From Meandrina meandrites (taxonomy: Eukaryota > Cnidaria > Anthozoa > Scleractinia > Meandrinidae): a stretch of DNA of 64,000 nucleotides. The stretch spans positions 11,331,102-11,395,101 of the forward strand of contig OY855906.1 in NCBI GenBank assembly GCA_963693305.1, written 5' to 3'. Below are positions 1 through 12,012 of this stretch, piece by piece. A model generated the notes under the pieces. It was not told the origin of the DNA. It worked only from the letters and a program-made list of their open reading frames with translations, and did not search any database. The number at the start of each line of letters is the position of its first letter. Position 1 is the first letter of the stretch. The position numbers and the translations under genes were made by a program.

Positions 1-252
1 TTGGGTGACCTCGGTCACTCTATATCAAAGGAACGCAACAACGAGGACAGAATTGGGTCTGTACCAGGATTCCAGCCTCCCTGTAGCCGAAATACTGTAC
101 TTATAGCTGATCTGTAACCTTTAATAGTAGAAGGAGCAAGCTTGCGAGTTGAGAACAGAAACTCGAAGAATTCAGCTAATTGCTGAATAGTGGCTTGGAA
201 AGGACTAATCTGTCCTGTACGAAACCAACTCTCATAGACTCGCCATTTACAG

Positions 253-2431
253 TCATAGATACACTACCGACGGTAGATGCTCTAACTGTCTGGCAGAGAT
301 GGTGGGCAACTGCTTTTGAAAACTGTTGCTCTCGCAGACCATGCTTGATAAGCTCCAAGCAAACAGATGAACCTGTTCGGGATGGCTGTGGAACAACCCT
401 AACTGAGGTCGTCTCAGAAGTCGTGGTAACGGGGGCACCTCCCGAGGAAAGTCCACTAGCAACCCGAGCAACATTGGGAGCCATGGCTGGTAATGATGAA
501 GCGGAGCCACCAGTAGCACTCGAAACTGGTCCAAGTGCACCAAATTGTGAAGCGCTCGTTGCATCAGCGCAGCTGAAGGATGGGCATAAACCCAGCGCCT
601 GTGCCAGGGGATTGACAGAGCATCTACTGCTACTGCCTGAGGGTCTGGAACAGGTCCAACTCGGGAATGTACCAAATGGCAAACATCTGTCATATTATGC
701 TGGGGTGCAGAGGCCACTCGTCGATGTCTTCTCAAGAGTCTGTCGGCTAGAACATTGAGACGACCTGGGATGTGCCTCACTAACAGGGTGACACCCTGCT
801 GCTGGCACTCCAGAAGGATTCCCCATGTTAGATGAAACATCGGCACTGAGTGAGTGCCCCCCTGATTCTGCACGTAGGCAACTGCTGAACTGTTGTCCGA
901 GTGGATCATTACTGCTTTGCCTCTGATGATCAGAGGGAGGAAATGGAGGACTGCCCTCTGAATGGCTAACAACAGCTGCAACTCGTTTATGTGTCGAGCA
1001 GTTTCGGTAGCTGACCACAAACCTGCTGCTGACTGATCACCACAGTGGGCTTCCCAACTGCTGGTGGAGACATCGGTGTATATGGCCAACGGAGGGGGAG
1101 GAGCCTGAATGGGTCTCCCCTGAAGAACATTGGATGGCTTGGTCCACCATTGCAGAAATGGGTCCAAGAAGATATGATCCAACGGGATCCTGTCTGTTAG
1201 CAGACCCTGGCTGGGACGCCAGTGAGCTAGGATGTAAAGCTGAAGAGGCCGATATCTGAGGCAATCTAAGGGTACCAGATCTGACAGACACCAACCACCG
1301 GAGAAGTGAGAAAAAGTCCGGAGCTCTAACATACTTCGCCTGGAGGACGAGCATGACTGGCTGCTTCTTAGAACCGAAGTACTGGAGGGAACATCAGCCC
1401 CCAGATCGGTTCGATAATGCGTACCAACAAAGATAAAGTCTTGAGTTGGGGTTAACTATGACTTCCCCACGCTGGGCATCCAACCCAGGCGGGTTGTTAA
1501 GTGAAGAAGGCCTTGGGTTTGAGTCCTGAGGTGGAACAACTGCTGGTTTCTCAGAAGCCAGTCGTCCACGTAGTGGTGAACCTGTAAGCCCAGGGATCGA
1601 ACATGAGCCATCATCGCATCTACTGCCTCGGGCTCACTGACAACCCAAAGGGCAGAACCCGAAACTGGAACATTTCATCCCGATAACAGAAGCGACGTGC
1701 AGATACGCGTCCGTCAAATCCACGGATATCACCCAATCTCCATTCTGAATGGAGTGGCCTAGATTTGCCGGTGTTTCCATGTGAAACTTGTCCTTTCTTA
1801 GGTGGCGATTCAATGATCACAGATCAATGACTAGGAGAAGCTTCCATTCTTTTTGGGGATTACGAACAACAGGCTGTGGCACCCTGGAGAGGACTTGTTC
1901 AGTACTCTCTCGATGGCTCCCTTTTTCAACATGGCTAGAATCTCGGCCCTTAGGTGCTCCCTCTTGCTGCTGGCCTCTGGCAGAGGAAAGGGCACCGGGC
2001 TGGTGGTCAAATGCGGTTGAGATTCGAAACTGAGATGAAGTCTGTGTTGGAGAAGATGAGAAGACATACTGGTCGCTTGTTATGGACCTCCAAGCATCCA
2101 GAAACAGGGAACTGAGGGAAGTGGTAGGTCTACTGCAAAATGATGTGCTGGACAGGGAGAGGCCACCACCCTGTCCTGTTCTAAGTTTCTTTGCAGGACC
2201 TCCTGATGCTTGATGGCCCCCGCGCTTTGCCGGCATCACTTGAATAGAGGAGACTGGCAGAGATCGGCACGGGTTACGAGACTTGGCTGGCTGAACCGTT
2301 GCCCAAGATGAGTGAGTGGACCTGCTGTCCTGCAGGAGTGGAGGAGACTGTGGCCCTCCCGCTTTGAAAGACTGAAGGCCGCCTCCTTCATCCCACCAGC
2401 TCTTTTGCCACAGGGGTGACTTGACCCGCAA
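253..2431 (-). pseudogene. DIRS-like reverse transcriptase-RNase H pseudogene
   Basis: The RT N-terminal block (KKGAIERVLNKSSPG, then LFVIPKKNGS) lies at 2067-1831. It is followed by a shifted frame with LRKE/METPANL-type text at 1820-1620 ending in LPFGLSVSPRQ, and by the active-site loop YVDDWLL near 1575-1555. RNase H reads from about 1130 to 740, with the acidic positions YTDVS, WSATE and HSDNS, and ends in HIPGRLNVLAD. A linker rich in leucine and proline follows to 253. At least three frame changes separate these parts, so no working polyprotein can be made. The order RT-RNase H without an integrase is typical of DIRS elements. Confidence 0.7.
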
Positions 2432-2626
2432 ACAATGAGGTGCGAGTCACGGAAACAGTTTGCAGGTAGTTCTTGAGTTGCTGGTCACATGCTACTTCAG
2501 AACGGACCAGAAAGGAATCCCTCCTAGCCAGCACCACATTACCCAGAAGCTTAGCCTCAACGTTGGCAAGGTGGGAGAGTAACCTAGCCTGCGACAGCTT
2601 GAGATTGAGTAATATCTGAGCTTACC

Positions 2627-3557
2627 CTAGCCTACTTCCGAGAGCAGCTGCTGAAGGAGCTTTGTGGAGGCGACATCAAAGTGCTCAATGTCAGAAAGAA
2701 CACTTAGAAAACTTCTGATGAGCGACCCAATGGTTTTTAACTCCGATGCTTTGATGGTAACGGAGGTTTCTGCTGAGCTCAACACGTCATGGTCAGCATC
2801 TTGTACTCGAGGAGTAGGCTCGACAACATGATCATAAATGCAATATGAAGACCTCCGAGTCCACCATGCCCTTGTGGTGTGCCTGGAGAGAGTCCTTGTG
2901 CTGTTTGAGGACTTCAGTGTCTTCATAGCCCCTTATCCTGCTGTTGGTTTCCTTCAGCCAATGGGCAACTGAGTGAGAGGGTGGCAGGGAAGAAGTGCTC
3001 CGTGCCTCCCCCTCAGATGACAACAACTGCTCGCTCATATTACGAAAGCTTCCGCATCGGAAGTTGTAGTAACTCTGCCACATAATGGACATTCTCTGAG
3101 AACTCCGGTGCATGAGAGTCCACTTGGGGCCGTGATACAGCTCCACATCCAAATCAACATTGGTGGGGTGTCTGAAGGAGGCTTCCTGGGCCATCGTCCC
3201 CTGCATGCTAGACTTTTTAGCAAAAACAGTGAAATACTGACATCTGGAATCCCAGATGCTCCAAGTGCCAAGGGTACAAACCTCCTGCCCACGTAGGGAG
3301 AGAATGCTGGGTGACCTATGGCCCGGGGTAGAAGATGCTGATTGTGCTAGTTGATCTCGACGCAACTCCTCTCGACGCAACTCCTCTCTGATGGATTGCA
3401 CAAGCGCATGGTTGGATTTGATCTGTTGTTGCAAATCGGCAAGGGCGTCCAGAAAAGGAGATAGATTGGGAGCCACGGACGAGCCATCCTAGACTTCTGA
3501 CGGATCAACCTCTCTTGCCGTTACCAGTTCGTTATTCCCTTCTCCTGAAGCAGACAT
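2627..3557 (-). pseudogene. DIRS-like gag pseudogene
   Basis: The frame opens at an ATG at 3557 (MSASGEGNNEL) and is stopped by a TAG at about 3489. It stays open in the same frame from 3476 down to 2832. The segment begins with a short helical, glutamine-rich stretch (LADLQQQIKSNHALVQ), as is common at the start of retroelement gag proteins. A further stretch in another frame continues to about 2627. The block sits immediately 5' of the RT of the same element, the expected place for gag. Copy 2 keeps only the 3' part, because it is truncated at about 45395. The gag assignment comes from position; I do not recognise a conserved gag domain. Confidence 0.5.
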
Positions 3558-4375
3558 GCTAGTAAAGGGAAATGAGAAAAAATTAAAGCACGAGCCAACA
3601 AAGTAACAGAATACAGACACAGGAACCAAAACGAGAGTGTGTACCACGCCGCAAATATAAAATAGTAGCGGTACAAATACAAAAAACCCACGACCGGTAA
3701 TAGTAAACACGCTACGATACGTTACCCCAGGGGTTTATCAACCAAGACATTTAAACTCCTGAGAATGCGTAAAAAACAAGCCAACCGAAGAACACTTGAT
3801 GTATCGGGAGGCCACCAGACTGAAGAAACAAGGCTACGACAAAACCAAGATGGCAGACAGGTGAGTCGCAAATGCCACGTGGACCAACAACGTAACACAA
3901 AAACGACAGGCAAACATAAATTTTCGAAAGGATGAGGAAAACTCCTTAGGACTGGTGGAAGAATCCAAGAAAAGCCCGAAGGCTTCTGGTGCTACACGGC
4001 AAACGTTGAAAGTCACGCAGAAAATTGACAAACGTCAGCTTCAAAGCATGCACAATTCAAACATGACGTATGAAGGCCAGGTCACCTGGCATGGCTTACT
4101 CACATCCGGGAATTTTTTATTCCCTATTGTCTTGGTGCATATTGTTTCATGGCAAATTGGCTTTATTCGTTTTAGATTTTAGGCTAGTTTACAAAATAAA
4201 TATAGATAATCAAGAAATCAATAAAAGCATGTAAAAATTGCTGAAGAGGTCACTCACAGTTAGTCACCAAAGCATGTGCTACATAGGTGAGCAAGTTGGC
4301 TTCAGGAATTCCTTTACGTTTAGCTGAGATTTACACAATATAACACATCAGTGTTTCCCATGTAATAATTCTCAC
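3558..4375. other. Gene-free stretch between DIRS copy 1 and COMTD1-like exon 4
   Basis: The first part, up to about 3960, is probably the 5' leader of the DIRS-like element. No terminal repeat could be assigned. From about 3960 to 4375 I see only AT-rich sequence, presumably intron 4 of COMTD1-like copy A. Exons 5 and 6 of that copy are not found here and would have to lie to the left of the window. Confidence 0.4.
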
Positions 4376-5939
4376 CTAACGTTGTAATGGCAGATTGCAT
4401 CCTCAAGTCTATCTTTGATTCAACACCTGCCTGGCCAAAAAAGTGCAACTAACTTCAAATTCGCAGAATTATCAGGAATTATCAAGGCCAAGGTTTGCAT
4501 TCATAAAGAAGAGAGAGAACTGTTTTTGAGGGGTAACAAAGCAAAACCAAAGGTTTAAGGTAGATAAAACAATCATGTAAAACAGAAAATCTAATAGGAT
4601 ACATACAACCCACATTCTTCCTTTGAAAAATACCTAGAAACTAAACTAAAGAAGTTACAAAATTGCATAATTACTGAAATTATGGCAAGTAAAATTTTTT
4701 TTATAATAGGAAAAAGAAAGATTTGGTGTTTTGCATTTGCATTTTCAGCAGAATGCAAAAAATTCATCACAGATTGGCAGGCTGTTCGCACAGGTCACTG
4801 TCATGCCTCAAAAATCTTGTAGCACATCAAGATACCTTATGATTACCTAGCATCATTGGCCTGCAGTGCGTGCAAAGGGCTACAGCAACATGGCCATCTA
4901 CATGCCTCACGCCATCTGCACGCATTGCTTGCCTATAATGCTACACACAGTCAAAACCACGACTTGCCAGTAGCACTTGTGTGCCAACTTTGATTAACTT
5001 AAACTGTATTCCACCTGGAGGGGGTGGGGGACTCCTATATGAAAGTTACAGAGATGCTTGTCAGAAAATGTGAATTAACCCCCCAAAGGAGACCTGATTG
5101 CCTTTTTTGGTCAATGGGTTTAACAGGGCTTTTAGCTAATGGATGACATGTCATACAATATTGAGATATAGTAATTAATGGACCTCGATGGCACTCACTC
5201 ACAATTAATTTATGCATTAAACCTGGATTAAGGTCATTCCCCAGTATTGCATTGTGCATCCCTACTGCGCATAATTTCACGCATGACAAAGTTTGACAAA
5301 AATCTCAGTGAAGGTTCCATTTCACTGCTCACTGCAGCCTTTGATTTATTTCTTCATGTGCAATCCTAAATGAGACCTTGATGGCTAAAAATCTTAACAT
5401 TTTGTCCTGAACATCCTAGTTAAGTGAAACCAAAATCCGTTATTTACACACCCTTAGTGCCCCTCTCCAATGTTCCACCTTTGATCAAGTATGTGACCTG
5501 TCACTACCTGAATCTGAGACACTAATCTTTCAAAGGTGCCCATTACCATCCAAGACATTATCTCAAAAACTGTTTTGGAAGAAGGATTGCTCAAACGAAA
5601 TGTTTCACTTACTTCTTTGAAGTAGCTCTGGCTCTGCACTTCTTTCATAAATTTGTCTGTTATGTCACATGCCACAACCTTGCCATCTGGGGGCAGTGTG
5701 ATGGCCATACTCAGGGTATTGTAGCCAGTATAAACACCTGAATTAAAAATGAAACATGGTGAAAATAGCAGTATTTATAAAATAGGAAGAAATTGTCACA
5801 TATTATGAAGCAACTTGAACATTTGCAAGGAAAGCCTAAATCTAAATACCCTCAAATGCAAAGAGCACAACAAACAAACTTTTTAAGATTGCCACAATGG
5901 CTGTGTGGTGTCCAATTAATCAGGCCCCCAGATTGAGTG

Positions 5940-6150
5940 CTATGAGTCAGTTGAGCCCTGGCTGGCTTGGCTTGTTGCATTGTGTTCTGGGACAAGACAC
6001 TTTACTCTCACAGTATCTGCAAGTAATGTGGGGAGGGGGAGGGGAGGGGGAAGGGAATAAAACCTGTGATGGACTAACATCCCGACCAAATACTCCTGGT
6101 CACTTCAAGCTATCTCGTTGGGATAAGCTCGAAGAGCATGGGCACTTACC
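5940..6150 (+). repeat. Truncated copy of a tRNA-derived SINE family
   Basis: The segment GTGTTCTGGGACAAGACACT, the following CTTTACTCTCA and the later GATGGACTAACATCCC match, in opposite orientation, the SINE at 13530-13790. The tRNA-like head is missing or unrecognisable here. A purine-rich GGGGAGGGGGA tract interrupts the middle. It lies in intron 2 of COMTD1-like copy A. Confidence 0.65.
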
Positions 6151-6305
6151 TACCACTGATATTTACTGTTACAGTAATGATTATGACTTCAGTCCTTACC
6201 TATTTCTATAACCTTTTTGGCTTTGATCAACTGTAACAACAGTCTCATCAGTTGAGCTTCGTCAGCACTACAAAGCATTTCATTGTCTGGATGGTTCATA
6301 GTTGC

Positions 6306-8535
6306 CTAAGGTCAGTAATAAAATAGCCATAAGAAAGCCCCTTTGGTGGTTGCCGGGCAGGGGGGAAGCAGTGGCAGATCCAGACCTTCAGCTAAGGAGG
6401 GAGGTGTTCACAATGTATCAGTCAAGTCCAAAAGTGCCCATTCCCCGCCCTGGGTATTTGACATGAGCTTAGCTTTGTATAGTGGGGCATTTGACACAAA
6501 ACTTCACCCACCAGCTGGTCACTGGTATGTATTTGACCATCGAAGAAAAGTTAGTCGGCTGTCTCAAGCTAAAGGGTTCAGTAATGCATTCATTCACCTA
6601 AGAATTGTCATCGCCATAATTTTGATGATTCCACTGCTGTTTTCATTACAGAATCCTTTTGCCTTTATCAAACAATAGTTAAGTGTGGAGTTGCAAGGTC
6701 ATAAGAGAATTTTTTTATGTACGGCTATCAATGGGGTATTACCAAAACCTCTCACAGAAAACATATCAGTAAAGATAGAAAGAGCAAGGTTAAGCTAAAG
6801 GGAGCAAAAGTACACACCAGCATTTACTCTTTTTGTTGTCGTAGTTTAAACTTATCTCTTTGAAATCTGATCGAAATGGGGGGGGGGGGGGGGGATTTGA
6901 CCAAAATCTCTCCAAAAAGTTAAATGCTCAGGACAGAAGAGGGCAGTTGGGGGGGGGGGGGGGGTAACTGTACATCAACATGTTTATTTATCTCTTATTT
7001 ATCTCTTTTAACATATTAGAACGTTGACGCTAATATTTACCGCCCAAATTTTAAGGACATGCTAACAACATACCCCAGACTGATAGTCAGAGAATGTCTT
7101 TATTTTGCCCAGTTGTTTTATTATATTTTGTTTGAATGTGTCAGTGGTATAAATAAGTACAAAACTGTGGTCTAACAGTACAATTAACTGTCAAAAGGAA
7201 TCTCTTAACATTGGCAATTAATGTAAATGTTGTAATTTCTTTTTCTTATTGATGATACACTATGTAGAACATCTCAGTTTGTTAGACTTATAACATGTCT
7301 AACTTAAGAACATCTTAGGAACATTTTCAGCCTCAAATCGTAAAAAAAATAAGAACGCCTAGCCTCAGCTCGTATATAAAAGAGTGTATCCTGTATCCCG
7401 AAAACCCCTAATAGGGCCTCCATAATCTACCTTCGAGCAAATTGGCTCGAGTTGAAATCACGCAATGTTTGAAATGTTTTTTTTCTACGTAAAGCAAAAC
7501 TGGCCGAGTTCAAATCACGCAACGTAATGATATCACAATATCATCACTTTGTCCAATCAGTTACTGTAAGGGTAGAGCCTTTTGGGAGGTCTGCTTTAAC
7601 TTCAGTGTTGTAGGCATGTTATTCTGTGGTTAGATATTCTTTTATTTTTTTTTTTACAACCTCCCCTTCATGTCACTTGTACCAATTTTCCCCACTCGCA
7701 TCACTGTGCAGATTTCCAGAAAACATTAAAGGCTCCTTGTAAAATGTCATTGCTTCTGCATGCATTGCATGCGGTTTATTAGCTTGAAACGTGTGTGCAA
7801 AGTTAAAGCATTACAGGGTGATCATCCAGGGAAGAAGAGTTTTAGTCAGCCACCGAACATCGTAAAAGGAGTGCAAATCAAGTAAGTTGATTCGTAGTTT
7901 TATAGGCAAGGTAAACCCACGTGTTTATTAATATACATGCAATATCTTTCACAAAATTAGCTAAGACCACAAATGGTTTATAGCATTTCATGTAAAAAGA
8001 GTGGGTAGAATAAGGATCAAAATTGTTTTATCGCTTCTTTGAATTTGTGCGAATATATTCTGATTCACAGAAATTTTAGGCATTTTGACGAGGAAATCAT
8101 TATATTCAGAATATTGTGAGTGTATATGACTATGAACAAAAAGTTGACGTGTTATGCCTGTATTTTCAAATGGAAGTGAAAGTATTTGTAGAAGTCTGTG
8201 GAGTTTTAGAAGTTGTTTAGTGACAAAAGATAACAATTCAAGTGAAATAAATAATTATGTGCCGTGTACATGACAATTCTATTCTATACGAATTACAGTG
8301 TAAGAGAAATGAACGCTAATCGCCCATGTATTTGTGACTTTGTACGTTTTTGCTTTGTGATTATGTCCCATGAAGTGTCAGAAGCGACTTCACTTTGTTT
8401 TACATTTATTCTGATATCAACGAGAATTTCGTTTGGCAAAAAAAGTCAACAATCACTGCCTGATGACTTGTGCGATGATGGATCATGTTTCCAACTGGTC
8501 CATTAATCATTTACAATATAATACATACCACTTAT
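6306..8535. other. Intronic, gene-free sequence with poly-G tracts
   Basis: This is part of intron 1 of copy A. It contains two G homopolymers, near 6879-6894 and 6951-6964. A short motif, CAAATCACGCAA or similar, is repeated near 7455 and 7515. A segment near 7735-7785, with repeated TGCATGCATTGCATG-like text, resembles 53005-53055, so part of the span is a dispersed repeat. No convincing coding region was seen. Short ORFs at 7988-8236 and 8264-8506 have no recognisable domain. Confidence 0.4.
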
Positions 8536-9008
8536 TAACCCGAGAGTGAGGTCATTACAGGGAAATCTCAGACCGAGGCCTTGATGTATTGACCGAGCGA
8601 TAGCGAGGTCAATACATCAAGGCCGAGGTCTGAGATTTCCCTGTAAAGACCAAACGGACGAGGTTAATAAGTTATTTATTATATGGCTTTTTTAGCGCTG
8701 AAAAAAGGGAAACGTTTTTCAATATCCGCTTGCGCACACAAGAGGTCATTCGAGGTCATGTTCACTGAACCGAAATGAACCCGGCCATGCGATCGAAACA
8801 AAAAGAAATGGTTTTTTTTTTACATTGAGGCAATTTTTTTCTTCATTACGCCAAGATCTAAGGCAAATTTAACCACTTTAATTTTCACAAAACAAACTGA
8901 CTTGTGTTTACAAGTGCCAAGAAAAATTTTCATAATGCCCGGTCATTACAAGAAAATCTTGCCCGCTCAGCAGCCAATCAGAGCGCGCGTACTATTGTAG
9001 CCATATAA
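8536..9008. mobile_element. Palindrome-headed MITE-like repeat, copy 1
   Basis: The element starts at CACTTATTAACC and ends at GTAGCCATATAATAA. Near its left end it has a palindrome of about 110 bp: the block GGGAAATCTCAGACCGAGG is followed, after a short centre near 8600, by its complement ending at about 8645. A second copy at 19829-20312 shares the whole structure, so this is a dispersed non-autonomous element and not a chance hairpin. No ORF of note. Confidence 0.7.
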
Positions 9009-9142
9009 TAAATCATTTTAATGGCTTCTTCTGTAACATCCAAATTACGATAACATATTATATAGCTTGCAAGAAAAGAAAAATTCTGCTTTAACATCCC
9101 AAGAACTGCTACAGTGTCACAATTTTTTCCAAAGTTAAACCC

Positions 9143-9219
9143 CTTTGAAAAAAAAAACAAATTCCAGTTTATTTTGCAGACAGAAAAAAAAAACAAATTC
9201 CAGTTTATTTTGCAGACAG
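9143..9219. repeat. Perfect short tandem duplication (about 36 bp unit)
   Basis: An A-run followed by CAAATTCCAGTTTATTTTGC and AGACAG occurs twice in direct succession. Replication slippage is the simplest explanation. Confidence 0.8.
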
Positions 9220-10143
9220 ATGTTTCTTTGGCTCATCACGCAATCTTTCCTCCAAAACGTTGCATGATAAGATTCCTCTCTCACTCATCCTCTTTGCTCC
9301 ATTTGAGGCATATTGAAAAGCATAGCATGCTGATGATCGTGTTCTCTTGCCACCGACTGACTATCCATCTTAGATCGAACGCACTCCCCTAATCTCTGAT
9401 TACTACTAGTAGAAGGGTCTAGTAATGTTGCTTCCCGTTGTTGATGTTGTGGTGCAACAAAAGTTACATTATACTGAAGTGTGACATCAGATATACGATA
9501 CTCGGGCTTCAAGAAGGTCAAACTCGTACTGCTGTGTTAACACACTACTTTCAATGAAGAGACGTCTGTTCTCTATCTAATATTCATGTAATGGCGGTTT
9601 TTCCAAGCGCAGTACAGCTGGATTATTTGTTTCCTCAGACCAGTTGTTACAAAAATCATGTTAAGTTTGACTTTTATTAAGTAAGGAGTGCTGGCATGCA
9701 GCATTACTTCCGTTCATCACAGGTCTACAATTTGCGGTTACGGATAACTTCCATCCACGCACAACTTCCATCAACATCTGCACCATTGCAATAACTCATT
9801 CATTGCGCATGCACGCCATGAATGAGCTAAAAAATCATTAAATGGATAACAAAAAACTTAAGCCGGTTGGCAATGTCGATAACAAAAATATTGGGGCATA
9901 TACGATGTTTTTTCTCTATTCATCTTTTCTTACCTGTCTAAGTTTTGTGAGCGGTGAAGGCTCGCAGATTCCATATTCCAAGACGTACTTGGTGACAGGG
10001 CTGTGTTCAGAGTTGACTTTAAACGGCGCATTAAACGAGCTCCTACATTTCCAAACCCGACTTATGAGAAATCCTGCTGCCGCAGATGATAGCGCAATCC
10101 CCACTGCCCTAAAAAGTAACTTGTTTTCGCACTAAAATGACAT

Positions 10144-11563
10144 ATTTCCCAAATTTCGATCTTGTCTCGTGACCCATCCGGTTCGAATATTTTCCCGGTG
10201 GGGACTAGGCACTAGGCTGTAGACCACAGCCCGCCCAAGCTTTTCGCAAGAAAAAAGGTCACGAGATGATTTTGCCTTTTGTCACCACATACCACCCGGC
10301 TGTTAAAAATGTTAAACAAATACTGATGGAACATTTATGGAGCCTTATACTAAATCAGCCTTTGCTGAAAACAATCTTTAAAACTCCTCCGATCATCTCT
10401 TTCAAAAAGGGTAAATCTCTTAAAGACATGCTTGTTGGAGCAAAGATATAATTTGAAGGTGTTAATGCAACGCGACCACAAAAGGCACATAGGGGAGTCC
10501 GGCCGTGCAGGCCTGTCATTTCCTTTATTCCCATTTACCTATTTATTATTTTTATTTATTTTTGTTCAGATTTTTTTTTATTTTGAGATTTTTTGACTTG
10601 TTACCCTCGACCCTCGACTAGTTACCCTCGACCCTCGACGTAGTTCCCTCGACCCTCGACCCTCGCCCAAAAGGCAAACTCATCAACAACCTTCTAGAAT
10701 CGACTTCTGTGGGAGTCCATCGTTTCCCGTGGAAATGGAAATAACAAAGCTGCCGATCGCTTAAAAAACTCATATTTGTCTAGATTTGCCGTATTATGTT
10801 AAATTTCGTCTCTCAACCTTTTTGCTTCACTTGTTTCTATCTGGGGGCAGTAAGTTGAATAGACTGTGGCCTTGAAAATGTGAAATGTCTAGCGCGCGGA
10901 CTCTAGAGGTCATAGGTCTGAACGGTTTTCAGTTTGTAGAGTTTGACACCTCTCGCTCTGCAATTTGCCACATGTTTCGCTATTGCAGTTTCTTTTGGCT
11001 CGTTTCTATTTGCAAGATATGCTTTAAGCTCTCGAAGTGTTCGCTCTGGAAGGGCAAGGTCCGAAATATTCCGTGAAAATATTGATTACTTGCATTCAAT
11101 AATATTTGTACGTGATGCCGGGCAAGATGTATTGATCTTATCACCCGTGACTTATTTATTTTTGTCTGGCTTCGCCAGATACTGTTAATTGTAGCTTTAC
11201 TTCGAGAAAGCTAAAAGTTGATTTTAGAGAGACATTCTGAGTTGAGTTATGCATCTTGCATTAATTTGATCGAGCGTTTCAGTTGTCTCCTGAGCTCGAT
11301 GGTTAGGTTTCGCCTCCCTTGTTCGTTATGTTACGTTCTGGCAACACGTTTTAAATTTAGATTTGAAATCTCACACGCAAATCTGTTGACATGTTTTGCG
11401 TCTAAATTGAAGTAAACACGAAGGCCGCCTAGCCAATCAGAAACAGTAATCTATTTCACCAACAGCATATAACAATGCCTTTTTAATCTGCACCAATCAA
11501 AAGTTACTTACCATTTTCGCAAAAGTCCGTAAATATTCATCATTCACAATCCCACGCAATCCC
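10144..11563. other. Gene-free stretch upstream of copy A exon 1
   Basis: It includes a short tandem array of ACCCTCG/CCCTCGA motifs at about 10606-10672 and otherwise AT-rich sequence. The small ORFs at 10885-11188 and 11218-11415 show no recognisable domain and no splice context. Promoter elements for copy A could lie just upstream of 10143, but none could be recognised with confidence. Confidence 0.4.
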
Positions 11564-12012
11564 CCAGGGAAGGGGGGGGGGGGGGGTACTCCCATATATG
11601 TGCTATATAGGTATGTGCCGCGGGATAGAGTATGTTTTTTGAGGTTCTCGGTCCTTAAATAGGGTATCACTTTTGTTCCATTTGGCATTGTGTTCCCGGT
11701 GTGATCCTTAGATAGGGTAGCTAAATTCTATCAGCTCAAATAAACGGCCAGCTAAACGAAAAACAATGGTCTGTTAAAACTGAAGCGATTTTGAAAGATT
11801 TGAGCTTTGCCGTGCGCGGTTAGCCGTTATTTGAGTCGTCACGCAATGCTTCTCTTCCCTTTGAATAGGGTGTCAATTTTCAAGTTTGGGCCTTAAAAAG
11901 GGTATTAATTTTCGTTTTCTTTATCCTTAAATAGGGTCAGGGTTTGAGAACGTTCGCGGCACACTCCTATCCGAAATTTACGGGAGTACCCCCCCCCCCC
12001 CCCCCCCCCCGG
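11564..12012. mobile_element. MITE with GTACTCCC inverted ends and a 10-bp direct repeat
   Basis: The left end reads G-run then GTACTCCC, and the right end reads GGGAGTACCC then a C-run ending CCGG, so the ends are inverted repeats. The direct repeat ACGCAATCCC flanks the element at 11554-11563 and 12013-12022. Length is about 449 bp with no ORF. Inside, phrases of the type CCTTAAATAGGGTA recur about every 30-70 bp. A direct repeat of 8-10 bp would suit hAT- or Mutator-like mobilisation, but the family is not identified. Confidence 0.75.

Larger units (their letters stand above)
1..3557 (-). mobile_element. Decayed DIRS-like tyrosine-recombinase retrotransposon, copy 1 (runs off the window start)
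   Basis: Read on the minus strand, this block has the DIRS order: gag-like (about 3557-2627), reverse transcriptase (about 2070-1560), RNase H (about 1130-740) and the beginning of a tyrosine recombinase-like segment (below about 300). Diagnostic pieces are the RT strings VIPKKNGS and LPFGLSVSPR, YVDDWLL near 1565, and the RNase H strings HSDNSSAVAYV and HIPGRLNVLAD. The reading frame is broken many times, so this is a fossil. Positions 1-2990 align almost base for base with 42358-45395 (copy 2). The recombinase catalytic end would lie left of base 1. No split direct repeats or inverted termini could be assigned, so the family call rests on RT/RNase H character. Confidence 0.75.
4376..10143 (-). 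pseudogene. COMTD1-like: COMTD1-like O-methyltransferase, copy A (exons 1-4; nonsense codon in exon 1)
   Basis: Exons on the minus strand are exon 1 9934-10143, exon 2 6200-6305, exon 3 5613-5737 and exon 4 4376-4430. All have AG acceptors and GT donors, and exons 2-4 have exactly the lengths and phases of copy B. Exon 2 ends in KAKKVIEI and exon 3 begins with the SAM-binding [12 protein letters not shown] motif, which COMTD1-type methyltransferases use to bind S-adenosylmethionine. Exon 1 starts ATG TCA TTT and then has TAG at 10132-10134, where copy C has TGG. No other in-frame ATG follows in the exon. Exons 5-6 are not in the window. Either the copy is dead or it uses another first exon. 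The well-kept exons 2-4 argue for recent loss or continued use. Confidence 0.75.

Noticed and set aside
180..758. 192-codon plus-strand ORF in DIRS copy 1
   Set aside because: Shadow of the minus-strand RNase H/linker region; no domain on the plus strand.
10606..10672. Telomere-like CCCTCGA repeats
   Set aside because: The unit differs from the metazoan TTAGGG/CCCTAA repeat and the array is very short.
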